NCBI RefSeq assembly: GCF_964355755.1
Contig: NC_092677.1
Coordinates: forward strand, 25,330,101 to 25,390,100
DNA length: 60,000 nt
Reading direction: 5' to 3'
Source of the DNA: Antedon mediterranea
Taxonomy: Eukaryota > Echinodermata > Crinoidea > Comatulida > Antedonidae
The number at the start of each line of letters is the position of its first letter. The stretch's first letter is position 1. Made by a program: the position numbers and the translations under genes. The notes below the pieces were generated by a model. It was not told the origin of the DNA, did not search any database, and saw only the letters and a program-made list of their open reading frames with translations. Of the stretch, positions 12,001 through 24,600 are shown in pieces.

Positions 12001-12440
12001 AGCCTATCATCTCAGTTCATACGATAGTAATTCGTCATCGTCGACCATGATGCCAGTTTACACGATCAAAGCAGTTCAGACGACTACAATCGGTCATCAT
12101 CGATGATATGCCAGTTCACACGATCAAACTACATTCATACGATATTGTAATCAAACTTCATTCATACATTGTAATCGGTCATCGTCAATGATGCCAGTTC
12201 ACACGATCAAAGCAGTTCAGACGATTAAAATCGGTCATCATCGATGATAATGCCAGTCCACACGATCAGACTACATTTATACAATATTATTGTAATCAGA
12301 CTTCATTCATACAACATTACAATCGGCCATCATCGATTATTAATCATTATGCCAGTTCACACGATCAAACTCCGTCATTCACACAATTCTTATCAGACAC
12401 GTCACTCATCTATATATGCCCATTCACAATCAAGTTAAGT
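12000..12440. repeat. Compound tandem repeat with GCCAGTTCACACGATCAAA
   Basis: About five units of 58-100 bp made from GCCAGTTCACACGATCAAA, CTTCATTCATACA and AATCGGTCATCATCGATGAT. Units differ by internal gains and losses. Confidence 0.75.
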
Positions 12441-12562
12441 TCAAAATACCCACTCACCGCCATTTTATTTACGTTGGCAACGTGATAAAAAAGATTCCGT
12501 TACAATAACGGAGGCGATTACTCGTTTTAGAATAGTGGGCCGGGCGTTCACATAGTGAATCA

Positions 12563-12667
12563 ATCAATTCTTATGTCACACCTTATGGATTTGACTAATG
12601 AATATTCATTTTTATTTTGTGACGTTTCATGAGGGGTCCCAACTTATGTACGAAAAGAAATAACGCG
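12563..12667 (+). repeat. Dispersed repeat, inverted partner of 7.2 kb
   Basis: AATTCTTATGTCACACCTTA, GAATATTCATTTTTATTTTG and GTCCCAACTTATGTACGAAA match the reverse complement of 7213-7325. Confidence 0.6.
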
Positions 12668-12679
12668 GTACGGTTAAAG

Positions 12680-13750
12680 ATGAATAACATCATGCACAGT
12701 TCGTAGCAGAGCACAGTTAACACGTCTAGATTTGCGGCGTTAAGAAATACTTCACGCAATTATAGACGTATAAATAATTCGCTTAGTGGACGACAAACGA
12801 GAAATTGAATAGGCCTATTACAAATGTATAAATTCAGATATAGTGATATAAATTCAACATTATTCAGTCACCTACTTCGCACAACGTGTTTGGAAAAATT
12901 AATGTTTGGGGATTTGGAGGGTAGGGGGATTGCGGCCAAGATAGAAAAAATACGCTAGGCCTAGCTAGCATGCTCAGTATATTCTTAGCATAAAAGGTGG
13001 TCTGGTAAATGGCCTCTTCAGGACCATGTCAAGCCTCTACAACAACTAGGCCAAGGCCTAGCTATCGCCACCAACCATTTTTAAATACTTTTTGAGTATT
13101 TCTATAGACCTACACTTACTTTGTTTATTAAAATATTGTTTTCAGCCATTGTGATCTGCATTTTTACGCTAATTTCCAGACATTTTCGTTCTGTCGACGT
13201 GACACGTACATGCGACGTAAAAAGACGTTGATTATTTTTAGATTTTTAAAAAGGGGCGGAGCTATGACAATGAACAAGATGAATGTTGGGTAAATATAAA
13301 TGATGACGTTAAGATTTACGTTTTCCGGCGGCGAAAAACATTTGTTACTTTCTCGGCATAAAAATGAACTCAATTTATTCGCCAGATAATTTACAACATT
13401 TTTTTGCAGACCAGAAAATGATAAGATGTAAAAATACGCCGAAAAATTTAAGACAATTTTTATATTTTTTTTTATCTGAATTAATGACCAAAATGTACTA
13501 CTACGCAGTATTAAAAGAAGGTCATGAGTATAGCCATCTCATGGGAAGAAGAAAAGCTAAAATAAAGTCTCCGACTCCCAATGGACGGACACATGATAGG
13601 AGCCCGCTCCCCGACTCAGTTAAGAGTAAACAATTGGTTAAAACGATAATTTCACGGCTTTCACTTTTTCTCACAAATTTTCTCATCAATATACAATATC
13701 AGAAAATAACAATTTTCATGTATTTTGTGTCTGTACCAAACCTTTTTTCT
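12680..13750. other. Intergenic sequence with an unassigned reading frame
   Basis: A 136-residue plus-strand frame at 13364-13774 has basic, Lys/Arg-rich composition (GRRKAKIKSPTPNGRTHDRS) but no family I recognise, and its end runs into a MITE. Probably chance. Confidence 0.2.
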
Positions 13751-13755
13751 AAATT

Positions 13756-13874
13756 GTGCGTTGCAAGGACGTAAAACGCAACGCAAGTAATCTGACCAAT
13801 CACAATCGATAATAACCGTTTCCTGCAATCGATCAACTCGCTTACGTCCTTTGCGTTGCGTGGGAACCAAGCTT
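13756..13874. mobile_element. MITE family B, left-truncated copy
   Basis: Begins inside the left arm (GCGTTGCAAGGACGTAAAAC), includes TGACCAATCACAATCGAT, and ends with GCGTGGGAACCAAGCTTA. Confidence 0.7.
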
Positions 13875-13879
13875 AAAAG

Positions 13880-14430
13880 CAACATTTGAAAAAAAAAAGC
13901 ATTGTAGTACCAGATGTGGCTTGAATACTAGTCATTGAAAGCACTTTATGGTCGACGAGGAGGCTACCATGCTTAATGATTTAGATATTTTGGGTTCTAG
14001 TCCCACATTATCAACGCGTTGTTCTATCTCGCATATTCAACAGTAATACACTCAAGGTTATGTAATTTACAATGACTATAAATTACCTTATTTAAATTCT
14101 AAATATGAATTGATAAAAAAAAACCAAAATAAATGTTGACACAACAAAGCATAAGAGAGCACAATGCGCAGTTTCTTTATATTCATAATCGATTCTTTTA
14201 ATAGGTCTCTATTATTCCCAAATATGCAATTCGTATTATGAACTCTGTGTTTGTATTTCACATATAATACGTACATATTTCAAAATTCATTTCACGCTTC
14301 GCAGATACGCTCTTTAAAATGCTTCTACTGAAATTGTTTTGCTTTAACTATACACTTTTACGTTAATCCCGATATCTGGGTCGTTATCAGAGACTCGAAG
14401 ACACCTGTAGCTGACGGTGTTCAATAGTAG
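13880..14430. other. AT-rich intergenic sequence
   Basis: Nothing recognised. Confidence 0.4.
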
Positions 14431-14433
14431 CAC

Positions 14434-14580
14434 GTACAAACGTTTGAAAGCGCGCGTGTGTACTCTTAACGTTTTAACCCGCGTGTACAAACATTAGAAC
14501 GCGCGCGTACAGGATGTAATACAGCGCGTAGCTTGTACGCGCACGTTTAACGTTTTATACACGCGCGTACAAAAGCTGTA
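14434..14580. repeat. CpG-rich imperfect inverted and tandem repeat
   Basis: Alternating GCGCGCGTACA, TGTACGCGCACG, AACGTTTTA and ACACGCGCGTACAAA blocks on both strands can fold on themselves. Distinct in base composition from its AT-rich flanks. Confidence 0.55.
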
Positions 14581-14599
14581 TTATTATCATATTTGATTC

Positions 14600-15360
14600 G
14601 CGTTACAAAACTAATACTAGATTTACATTGTGTAAGATCCAATTCAGACAATGCATTTGAAAACAAAAAAAACAGAAATGTACAATTTTATCGTCCATGA
14701 GTTGTATTAAAACGACCTTTACAACTTGTTTGCTTTAATATTTAAAAAAAAAACAAAACAAATATTTTAAGTGAAAAGTAATATACACAGAAAGAATTTA
14801 AAAATGAATATTAGACTATCTACACTTAACGCTAATAGTTTTTTTAAAAGGGATAATTAAAACAGTTATGTATACAGCTCCCTAAACCAATATCTCTATT
14901 ATTATAATTAGTTTTTTCTTATAATAGACAACAAAACACATAATAAACGTGGGTTACTATTACTAGTTATTTGTTTTGGAGCAATAAAATACATTTCAAT
15001 TTACTCTTTAATTTTTTAATAAGGTTTATTGTAAAATAAATAGCTCTATTTTTTGTAGAAGCCCATCTCATTGTATAGGCCAAAACCATTTTTGTTTTCA
15101 CTGCTAACCCGCCACCAACAAAAAAAAACAAACTTGTTGAGTCTTTAATATTGTAATAATTATTACGAAAATCTTCTACACCTCATACAATAAACCCCCC
15201 TCATAACCCTATCCCAACATCACAATATCTTCAAAATTAATTATTCATAAAATGAATATAAAAACACTTATAATATTTGCGATATAAAACTTTACGATTT
15301 AGAAATAAAATGAATAAAAACAAAACGGAAATATGTTGCTACAATATTTACGAATAAAAC
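14600..15360. other. AT-rich intergenic sequence
   Basis: Nothing recognised beyond A- and T-runs. Confidence 0.4.
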
Positions 15361-15365
15361 GTGTA

Positions 15366-15460
15366 TAGATAACGCGTTTAACGCAAAAAACGTGCTTAAC
15401 GCAAACAACGCGTTCAACGCAAACAACTCGTTTAACACAAACATCGCATTTATCGCATAT
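15366..15460. repeat. 18-bp tandem repeat
   Basis: About five units of AACGCAAACAACGCGTTT with point changes. The two overlapping minus-strand frames (FALNALFALS and CVERVVCVK) are products of the repeat. Confidence 0.8.
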
Positions 15461-15699
15461 GCGTAAAATAAAATAATTATGAAAGACATTTAACACTCAA
15501 CTTTCTTTAAAATGCAAAATGAGATATTTGACACCAGGTTTAAAAAAATGCTTAGCTGACTTGAAGTTGTGTTTCTCCCATGTACAATCCTTATTTCAAA
15601 TTGAGTTGTCAATATTTTAGGAAGCACAGTCGGGTACAAGTAATTACATAGGAGAAATGTAATAATATATTTTTGTATCAATTTATCATTATTTATACA

Positions 15700-18100
15700 T
15701 AATTAATATATAGATATATATATATATATAGGAACATGTGACAGACTTAATAAAAAGTACTATTTAAATAATGTTGTTCAGATTGAGAGTTTTGTATTTA
15801 AAGTAAATGGGAATTAAATAACATTATGTTATAATTGTTTTTAATAAATAATATTATAAGTAAGTAATGTATTCTTGACAAAAAAGTTCAGGTTCTGGGG
15901 ATAAATCAGAGTCCTTGGTATAATACAGTACTCTATGCAGCATTATGTTACAGTAACATATTGTTGTATGTGAAAATGACACAGTGTATTTGTCGCTTAC
16001 TGTGTGTATATATGTCCAGCATTACACATACTGTCCACTATGTCTGCCCATTCAAAGTCTATTGTAAATAGGATACTCTTTAGTCTTAACATAGACAATA
16101 ACGATACACTATGCATATACAGTATAGGAACTGACTATGCTTTTATATAACATACATGTTGCAATGTTTATTATATACCTATGTATATGTTAACATAGAC
16201 AGTAACTATACACTATGTGCATGTTAAAATCATTCTACTGAAGTTACTGCAGTAAATACATTAAACTGTTTAAGCTTTTGTTGGGTAATGACACATTTGC
16301 AGTGTCGCATAAACCTCTATGAAACAAGCTACGTTACTGCAGTAAAAAGATGTACAGTAGTTACTGCAGTAACATAATGTTAACATGATTTAACAAATAT
16401 ACAGTATAGAACCTATGTTTACAGCATAAACGTTAGAGTCCATCATCGGAATAAGCTTTTTTGTTTTCAAATGGAAGATCATAATGTTGAAATGACACAA
16501 GTGACAAATTATCTTAACAGTAGTAGCAGCAGAATATCGGGGTCACCCTTTGGCATATATCTAAACCACACATATACATGATTCAAATCTTACAACCAGC
16601 TCAGACGGTGTCCAATTAGGTAAGTTGTTTTTATTTTATATCAAATTTAAAAAAAAAATGTTACATTTTTAAAAAGGTCAAATAATGTCCATTTTTAAAT
16701 TATTTCTGCTTTCCACATATTTTTCTTACTAATAATATATTTAGGCCTACCTGTTTTTTTTTTCATTTTTAGAATAAAACAAATCATTCAGATAAAACTG
16801 AATTGAATTAGATTAATTTTGTTTATTTTTTGCTTTTTTTACCTTTCAATAAATAAAAACATTTTTTTTTTATTCAATTCATATAGAAAATTAAAGTTAT
16901 TACGTAATTATAAATGTGGAATCCAAATAAAAATGAATTATTAAAAATATAATGACATTGTCCAGAATGATGTATATATAACAATCAGGAGTTATTTCAA
17001 ATTTAATCTATTTCTTCATGGTTTTATTACTTTTATAGTTTTTAATTCATTACGTAAATAAATTTAAATGATGATTTGCACAATTGTGCCCTTTTTTATT
17101 TAATAATAAATAAATTCAATGATTCACTAGCTGACCCATGTCAAATTATTTTACTGCAGTTACTGCAGTAAACTACTGTAGTTTTGTTTAATCAATAATT
17201 TATTTTATCATCTTTTTCATTTCACATTATTTTTTAATTCTGCATAATCGCTTAGAATTTACATCTTTCTGTTATTGATAAATTTAAAAAATATGTAAAA
17301 TTATGGGAACTATTGTATTTTTATGTCCCAAGTCCAACATATTTTTTTTCTGTAATAATTAAATTGAAGTAAATTTGGAATAATAAGAATATGATGCTAA
17401 TAAAATGAAATAATAATGAATTTTATAGACTCTGTTGTGTTTAAGTGTAAACAGACCTTTAAACATGATCACATTATACACTTGGGTTTAGATACATATC
17501 ATTGTGTGAACATGTGTTAAGGCTTACAGGCAATTATGAGGCATAATCAATCTTTTCTTTAAATAAAAAAACTTCCCAAAAATAACTTGTTTTGTTTTGG
17601 GCCCTAAGGGATCATATCAAAGAATATTGTACTGCGGTTACTGCAGTAAACTATATTCACTTTCATATCTTTTATATCTCTTATAATTTTGCAAGCTTGA
17701 TTTTGATAATCATACACACTTTTATTAAAGTGTCTGTCTTGTAACGTTTACACTGAAACAAACTAAAATTATACTAATAGTACATTACTTACTGCAGCAC
17801 CTGCAGTACAAAATAACATGATTACTTAGTCCTGAATATAATTGAAGATACCTGATTTCTAGCATAAAAAAGCGATTTTTTTATAGAATTTCTTTCATTA
17901 TTAATGATATTCATAATGATCTACATTATAACTTCATGATTTTATACCTTGTCAAGGATATGATATGAATTGGAATGCCAAAAATAATTCTTAACTAAAA
18001 CAATTAATAAAAAACTAATGAAAAAATAGCATAGAAAAGGGAATTAGGAAAAAAAAAATTGGTTAAATTAAAAATTGAATTTGCACTTATTTCAATTATT
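15700..18100. other. AT-rich sequence downstream of PCSK7, with CTGCAG motifs
   Basis: No gene seen; part may be the PCSK7 3' UTR. Contains at least six copies of the palindrome-like TTACTGCAGTAA motif (16233, 16333, 16357, 17143, 17620, 17786) and an (AT)n run near 15710. Confidence 0.5.
17721..17726 (-). promoter_or_regulatory. Candidate poly(A) signal for PCSK7
   Basis: AATAAA on the minus strand about 380 nt after the stop codon. It is the first good hexamer I see downstream, but such hexamers are common in DNA this AT-rich. Confidence 0.25.
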
Positions 18101-18106
18101 TACAGA

Positions 18107-18604
18107 TCATAGTGTCTCTTTGTAAGAAAATTCATCTCTATTAAAAAACTTGGCATTGTGCACCGGTGTCGTCCAATCGGTTTCTTGAGTTGAACTTGTG
18201 CTTGGTAACTGTCGTATCGACGACGCGTCCGTATTGCATGAATGTCCAGAAATAAAGTCCGACGAGTTGTTCAGATTGAGACATAAATGATTTGTGTTTG
18301 TAGAACCGAGTAAGTAGTTATCTGGATCTGAAACTTGTGATTGCACTAACGACTGGGAATTCCCTGAATTGAAAGTTTGGGAATTTCCCACAAACATTGA
18401 ACTCCTCTGTTCTGCGTCTGAGTTCGCATCGAGTAAACGTTTAGTTTCACTAGTAGGATACGAGTCCTTTTTTAAGTCACTGTTTTCTTCTGTTTTTGTA
18501 TTTGTCTGTTGATAGTTATTTTTATCCTCTTCATTACAGAACGCTTGCTCTAATGAATAGTAAATGGCCATAAAAACTACCAAGAAACCGCCTAACAGCA
18601 ATAT
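18107..18604 (-). CDS. PCSK7: PCSK7 terminal exon (transmembrane helix and cytosolic tail)
   Basis: 498 nt, 165 codons plus TGA. It opens with [18 protein letters not shown], a single hydrophobic helix, then EQAFC, whose Cys sits where vertebrate PC7 is palmitoylated. The remaining 140 residues are Ser/Asn/Thr-rich and low in conservation. ETKRLL fits the acidic dileucine form [DE]xxxL[LI] that binds clathrin adaptors. The stretch [17 protein letters not shown] is Gln/Ser/Asn biased. Acceptor cgtag. Spliced in frame from exon l (SLQ|ILL). Tail function is inferred from the family only. Confidence 0.9.
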   Translation of the reverse strand: MLLLGGFLVVFMAIYYSLEQAFCNEEDKNNYQQTNTKTEENSDLKKDSYPTSETKRLLDANSDAEQRSSMFVGNSQTFNSGNSQSLVQSQVSDPDNYLLGSTNTNHLCLNLNNSSDFISGHSCNTDASSIRQLPSTSSTQETDWTTPVHNAKFFNRDEFSYKETL

Positions 18605-21600
18605 CTACGTCAAAAAAAAAAAGAAAGCAATTAAAAAGATTATTTTGATGGATATTATGCTTTTTAATCTTGGGAAATATTTTAAAATATACTTATATAT
18701 TTAACGGAAATCTTAGTTGTGTTGGCGGGTAAATTTTGTTTTGGAACTTTCTATTTTTAACAATATTTTTTGATAATGTATATAATTGCTTTGGAATATC
18801 ATACCTATTTGGGTACCCATCATACCCATTTGGGTACCCCTCATACCCATTTGGGTAACTCTCATACCCCTTTGGGTATCCCTCATACCCCTTTGATACC
18901 CCTTCTTATACCTATTTGGGTACTCCCATACCAATTTGGGTATCCCTCATACCCCTTTTGGTACCCCTCATACACCTTTTGGTACCCCTCATACACTTTT
19001 GGGTACCCACCATATCTCTTCGGGTGCCCCCCATACCCTTTGAATACCCCATACCCCTTTGGGTACCCCTCACTATATCTCTATATTATGTATTCAATTC
19101 AAGGGGTTAATGCCTGCTTTAAAAAGAGCACAATTAAAATTTACATTATCAATGCATAGGTACTGTGTTTAATGGAATATTTGTAATGGTTTTTTTCTTT
19201 CCAATTTTTCAAAGTACACTAATATCTGTTACATATGCTAATGGTTACATTTATTCCATAGTATCCAAAAAATAAATAAAATATTTGAATGATTTTTACA
19301 AAAATTGGAATATTTTTACATTAATATTTGATGAATATTTATACTGAGTAAAGATGTATCTATACCTGACATTTAAAAGCGTAAATTCATTTTTGGTACA
19401 GTATAGCCTGTATAATATTGATTTTTAAATGAGTAAACAGAGAGATGTTTTTTTTTTCTCTTTTGTGAAGTAAACAGAGAGATAACATACGTAACAGAAA
19501 AAACACAATAGCAAATAATATTTAGTAGTAACAGAAAATAAATAAATCACCCACTTTGATGTCAATAAAAATGGTATTAATGCAATTGTATAAATGTAAA
19601 ATTCAGAAATTTAAGTTTTATTATAAATTTCTGCTATCTTATTTGATAAAGAGATTTAAAGAAGACAAAATTAACAACAAATTTCCAACAATACTTTAAT
19701 GAGTAAAATACTATGATATTGGAGAGAAATGTTTGCAGTTCACAGGATAACCTACTTTACATATTTAAAAAAAAATGTTCTATAAAACAAATAAATAACA
19801 GTAGCACCCATTTTTGGGACAACCCTATCCAGGGGACAATTTCCTAAACAAGAATAAGGGGCCAATGTTTTATATATTTGTATGTTTTAACACCTATTTA
19901 GGGGACAAATTGTACTGTATGAAAACTTATTTAAAATTATAATTATGCAAATCAAAGTTTTAAAATATAATTGTTCTAATATTTTCATATAATTTTTTTT
20001 TTTCAAGTAGTTTATATCAGCTGCTGCTTTTACGAAATTTTTTCGAGATCTTTTCCAATTTTACTTTTGACACCGAAGTGTTTAAAGTAATGTCGTGAAT
20101 AATATTGCCGAACTAATAAAAATTGCTTGTTTTTGAAATGTATAACATATTTTTTTACTTATATATTTTTATTTATTTGCATTTTTAATTAATTAATTTT
20201 TAAATATCGGCCTTATATATTTTTTTTCTAAGGGTGCAAGTTAGCTAGGCTCAGCATATTACAGATCTTAAGACAGACATCTAATATTTGTTTTCTTGTG
20301 AGTGAAAAATTAAAACCAATTGAGTGGGATTGAATTGAAGTGAAATTGAAGATCGTCGAATATTAAACAATAAGTATATATTTATTTATACAAGTACATC
20401 TCTGAAAACCAAATTCAAATTCACACTGAAATTTAAATTTCCTTTGAAGTGTTTGCAAGTACTGTGTAGTTAGCTTAATTATAATTTCCTTTGACTGCTG
20501 TTAGACCCTAGGCAGATTGCGACGTGTTTAAATAGAGTTCTGTGTTGTTTATTTATTGAATAAATACACACATTTTTTTTTTCTTAAATCATAGATCATT
20601 GATATACTACCAGCTTCTTTGTACAGTACTGCCTACAGTACTGTACAAAACTGTTACCTTAGATGAAAAGAATAGGGCTCCTTCTGTTGAATGCTACAGC
20701 AAGGAAAAAGCGTTCGCATTTGGGCGAAATTCACTGATTTATCGTAAAGAATTGTATACAGATACTTAATATAAAAACAGAAAAAAACATTCATCATCAC
20801 TGATTATAGTTTAAAAGTACCGTTAAAAACGTTTTAAATTTTCCTAAATTTATGGATCATAACAGAAGAACTGCTTGTATGTAGATAGAAAGAATAGGGC
20901 TCCCTCTCTTAAATGTTACGGCAAGAAAAGAGTGTTGGACAAGTATGTGTTCACAGTTGTGCGCAATTCACTGATTACAGTTTTTCTATTTTAAGTACCG
21001 TTCAAAACCGTTTAAATTTTCCTCAATTTATTGTTCACTGACGTGTACAACAGAAGAACTACCTCTCTCAAATGTTGCGGCAAGAAAAGTGTTAGACAAG
21101 TATGTTCGCACTTGTACGCAATTAACCTATTACATTTTTTCTATTTTAAGTACCAATCAAACATGAACGGTGCTCATCAAAACGATACTTATAAACAGAA
21201 CATTCATTTATGGTCAAGAATTTTCATTACGCTCTATGAATTCAAAATAGACAAGCTTAATTTGTGTTTAATTACTCCTTATTTGATTGAGATTCAGCCT
21301 ACGGCATTTGTTATCAAATTGATATTGTTAATATCCTAACTTAATTTTCTTCTTTCTGATCTGACAAGTTAGTCGGCGTCTTTCTCTCGTACACGTTATT
21401 ACCATCATTGAAAGGCATGCCAGCGTAAAATATTTTGGGTACTTAGCGCAAACGAACATGATTAGAGCAGTGATGAAATATGGAAATTATCGAAGTATCC
21501 GATTTGATTTCTTAGCGTTTAAATTTGATCTTTAATTTCAACTTAAAGTGGATTGAACAGTAGACCTAGATTTTGAACAAGTTGAGGGTGTTACTTTTCA

Positions 21601-24600
21601 TTCCCAGCGCATCATTTTTGAAATATAATAGCTTTTATATTTTTTTTTTAATAGTTAACGTATTCTTTACCTTACTCTTTATTTTTCTCCAATATGTTAA
21701 AATAAAAGTCTTCTGTTGATGGTCTGACTTTAAATGAAGTAGCCTAAACATTTGTAGTTATTGTTAGAAATGTATAGTTTATCTTGAAAGATATACTACA
21801 AATAATAAGGCCTAAACGAACATGATACAAATCATTCATTACTTTTTTTTTCCAGTACTGGATATTAAAAAAACATAGTTGTTTTAAATGTTTATTTCAT
21901 ACGCATCCAACAGCAAGCAAGTCACTAATTACCAGATGGATATTAAACTAAATGAATATTAAGTTTCAATTGAGGATTAAGGAGTGGAGTTGAAAGAGTC
22001 ATGAGTTACAACCCTGGCACTAAGTCAGGATTGAACCCTGGATCTTGGTATTGGAAGGCAAGCACATTAACCACCGAATTACAGCTCCACTACATATTAA
22101 TATATTTTCTCCATTGTAGACCTTAAATAACTTAAGTTTTTTTTCCCCAAAGCCTGAAAGACTTCTCTTGTTCCTAACCCTTTTGATTATTCTTCCTTCT
22201 TTGGAAGAACAAAGCCTAATTTCCAGTTGTGCAAAAATGTAATATTTTTACTAACCTTTCCACAACAAAAGTAAATTTTTCTTTTAAATAACTGCGATTT
22301 TTAATTCCATTGACAAAAACTCAAGGAACTAGAATTTGTGGCAGACGCAAAGAGGAAAAACAAGTTTATTTTTTAACCGAATGTTGATTTTAAAAGGAGT
22401 ATTTACCTGTAGAGACTTTGTGGACAGTAGCCGGTCATTGTTAAATGATAATGCTAAGCTTGGTGGACATGGCAGTGTCTCGTTACTTAGTAAAAACTCT
22501 CCACCCATCGCCTCTTCCACCATTCTGCAGAAAAATTAAGAAAACAATCAAACCAATGACCAAACAGACAGTAATAACTTAAGCTCTGTCTACACTATCA
22601 AACTAGTTTGACAAAAAAAGTGTGATATGCCAAAATATGGTAGTGATATACCCAAATATGGTAGTGATATGACATCATCATGTCCATATATTGGCACATC
22701 ACATTTTTTTGTCCCATACAGTTTGATAGTGTAGACAGAGCTTAAGAATAACATATTAAGAGAAAAAATCTATCAAAAGATAACTTTATTATTACAATAA
22801 AAAATTTAATTAGTATTTAATTACAGAAATGTTATAGAATACTAGAAATCAATACAGTAAGCATATGTCCAACGAAATTATGATATTGTTATGATTAATC
22901 AATAAAATACAACCAGTAAATTAATAATCGTAATATGAATTGTCATTATTAATATATTTTATTATAAGTATATTATATAGTCTGAACTTCAATGAACTAT
23001 ATATCATATAGAAATTTACAATTTTAATTTATATCCACATGTGTATGTTGAATACCATGTATTATCACATCTGTTGGTGAAGAATTTCAATAAATTACAA
23101 CAAATTGTTTGTTTTCAGAAAAAGTTTTACATATTGCATGCATTGAACATGTGAACTATCATTTATGATCACAAACATTTTTTTTCATTTTATTCATTTG
23201 GCTCAAGATTCTTAAAAGCAGGAAACCCACTGTCGCCCGAAGGACGTGCGGCTCCCTAATCAGACTATTATAATATAAACTTTAAATTACAGTACAGAGA
23301 CTACGTAAATAAATACTGGAGATATCAGAACAACCTAAAGCTCTGTCTACACTATTAAACTAGTTTGGAAAAAAAAGTGTGATGCGCCCATGGTAGTGAT
23401 ATGACATCATCGTGTCCATATATGGGCACATCACATTTTTTTACACATAAAGCTTGACAGTATAGACAGAGCTTTAGAACTGAACATATACAATATCAAA
23501 CATTTAAATTCTCAAAATGCTTCTTTTTTTTTTGTAATCATTTTCATAAAGATAATGTTCACATCACTTGATTGGTTAAACCTTTGTGATGTATTTGATC
23601 TCAAACGATTGTCTTTATTATTATTATTATTATATCAATATTTATAAAGTGTCAATTCAAAGACCGAGGTACAAAATCAAAGGCGCTGGGCATGTTAGTG
23701 GTAAAAAAAATGAGTTTTGAGCAATTTTTTAAATAAGGCAACAGAAGAGCAGTGTTTAATTTGTGGGGGGGGGGGGGGGAGTGAATTCCAGAGTGTGGGT
23801 GCCGCAAAAGAAAGCGATCTTAGTGTTTAAGTGTTTAAATGAATGTACCTTAAATCATATTTTAAATTTTTTAATGAAAATCATCATCATTTTACAAGAA
23901 ATAGTTGCAAATCACTTTCCCTGGAAAAATGTAGAACAGATTACTTAAGCATTCATTTAAATGGTAATCTTTTAAACACATTAAGTGAAGAAACTAAATT
24001 GTCAAGTAATTTAAATGTTTTCAAAAGTAACTTTAAGGCATTACTGTAGTTTAGTTCTATTGTCTTACTGTTATTTTTATTTTTTAGTTTTATTTCATTT
24101 TAAATTTTTGTTTAGCAATTATTGCTAATCAAACTGATTTTTTAGTCGAGAAACATAGTTTTGTATTGTCTTTTTTGCTACACAATTTTAGAAATGTGTA
24201 GCAATAAGGTTGTTTTGTATAGCTTTTTGCTATGCTACACTGGCGAAATTATTCCCTGCTATTGTACCCAGGGTCCCAAGGGAGACCAGTCTTTTTGACT
24301 GATGGGCCACCCTGGTTAAATATTGTTAATAAATAAATAAATAAAAATGTACAGTATATCACGTTATTTAATGGAACTTCTCATAAATATAGTATCTATT
24401 CGAGGAAAAAACATGTCAAACGAGAAATGTTTGATGTCGTAAATAGCACAGTTCATATTAATTGTCATTTAAGTGTATTTAATCATTCTCTAGCATTTCG
24501 CTTCATGAAAATTGGCAGTGTCTCCTCACGGCTCCTCATGCAATGTTTACCTAATAAGAACACAACATAGAACTGCCTCTCAGATGAAAGTAGAAGGCAA

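Noticed and set aside
13364-13774. 136-codon plus-strand frame
   Set aside because: No recognisable domain, biased composition, and its 3' end runs into a family B MITE.
18713-19159. Repetitive frames on both strands ([23 protein letters not shown])
   Set aside because: Products of the 21- to 22-bp minisatellite inside the last PCSK7 intron.
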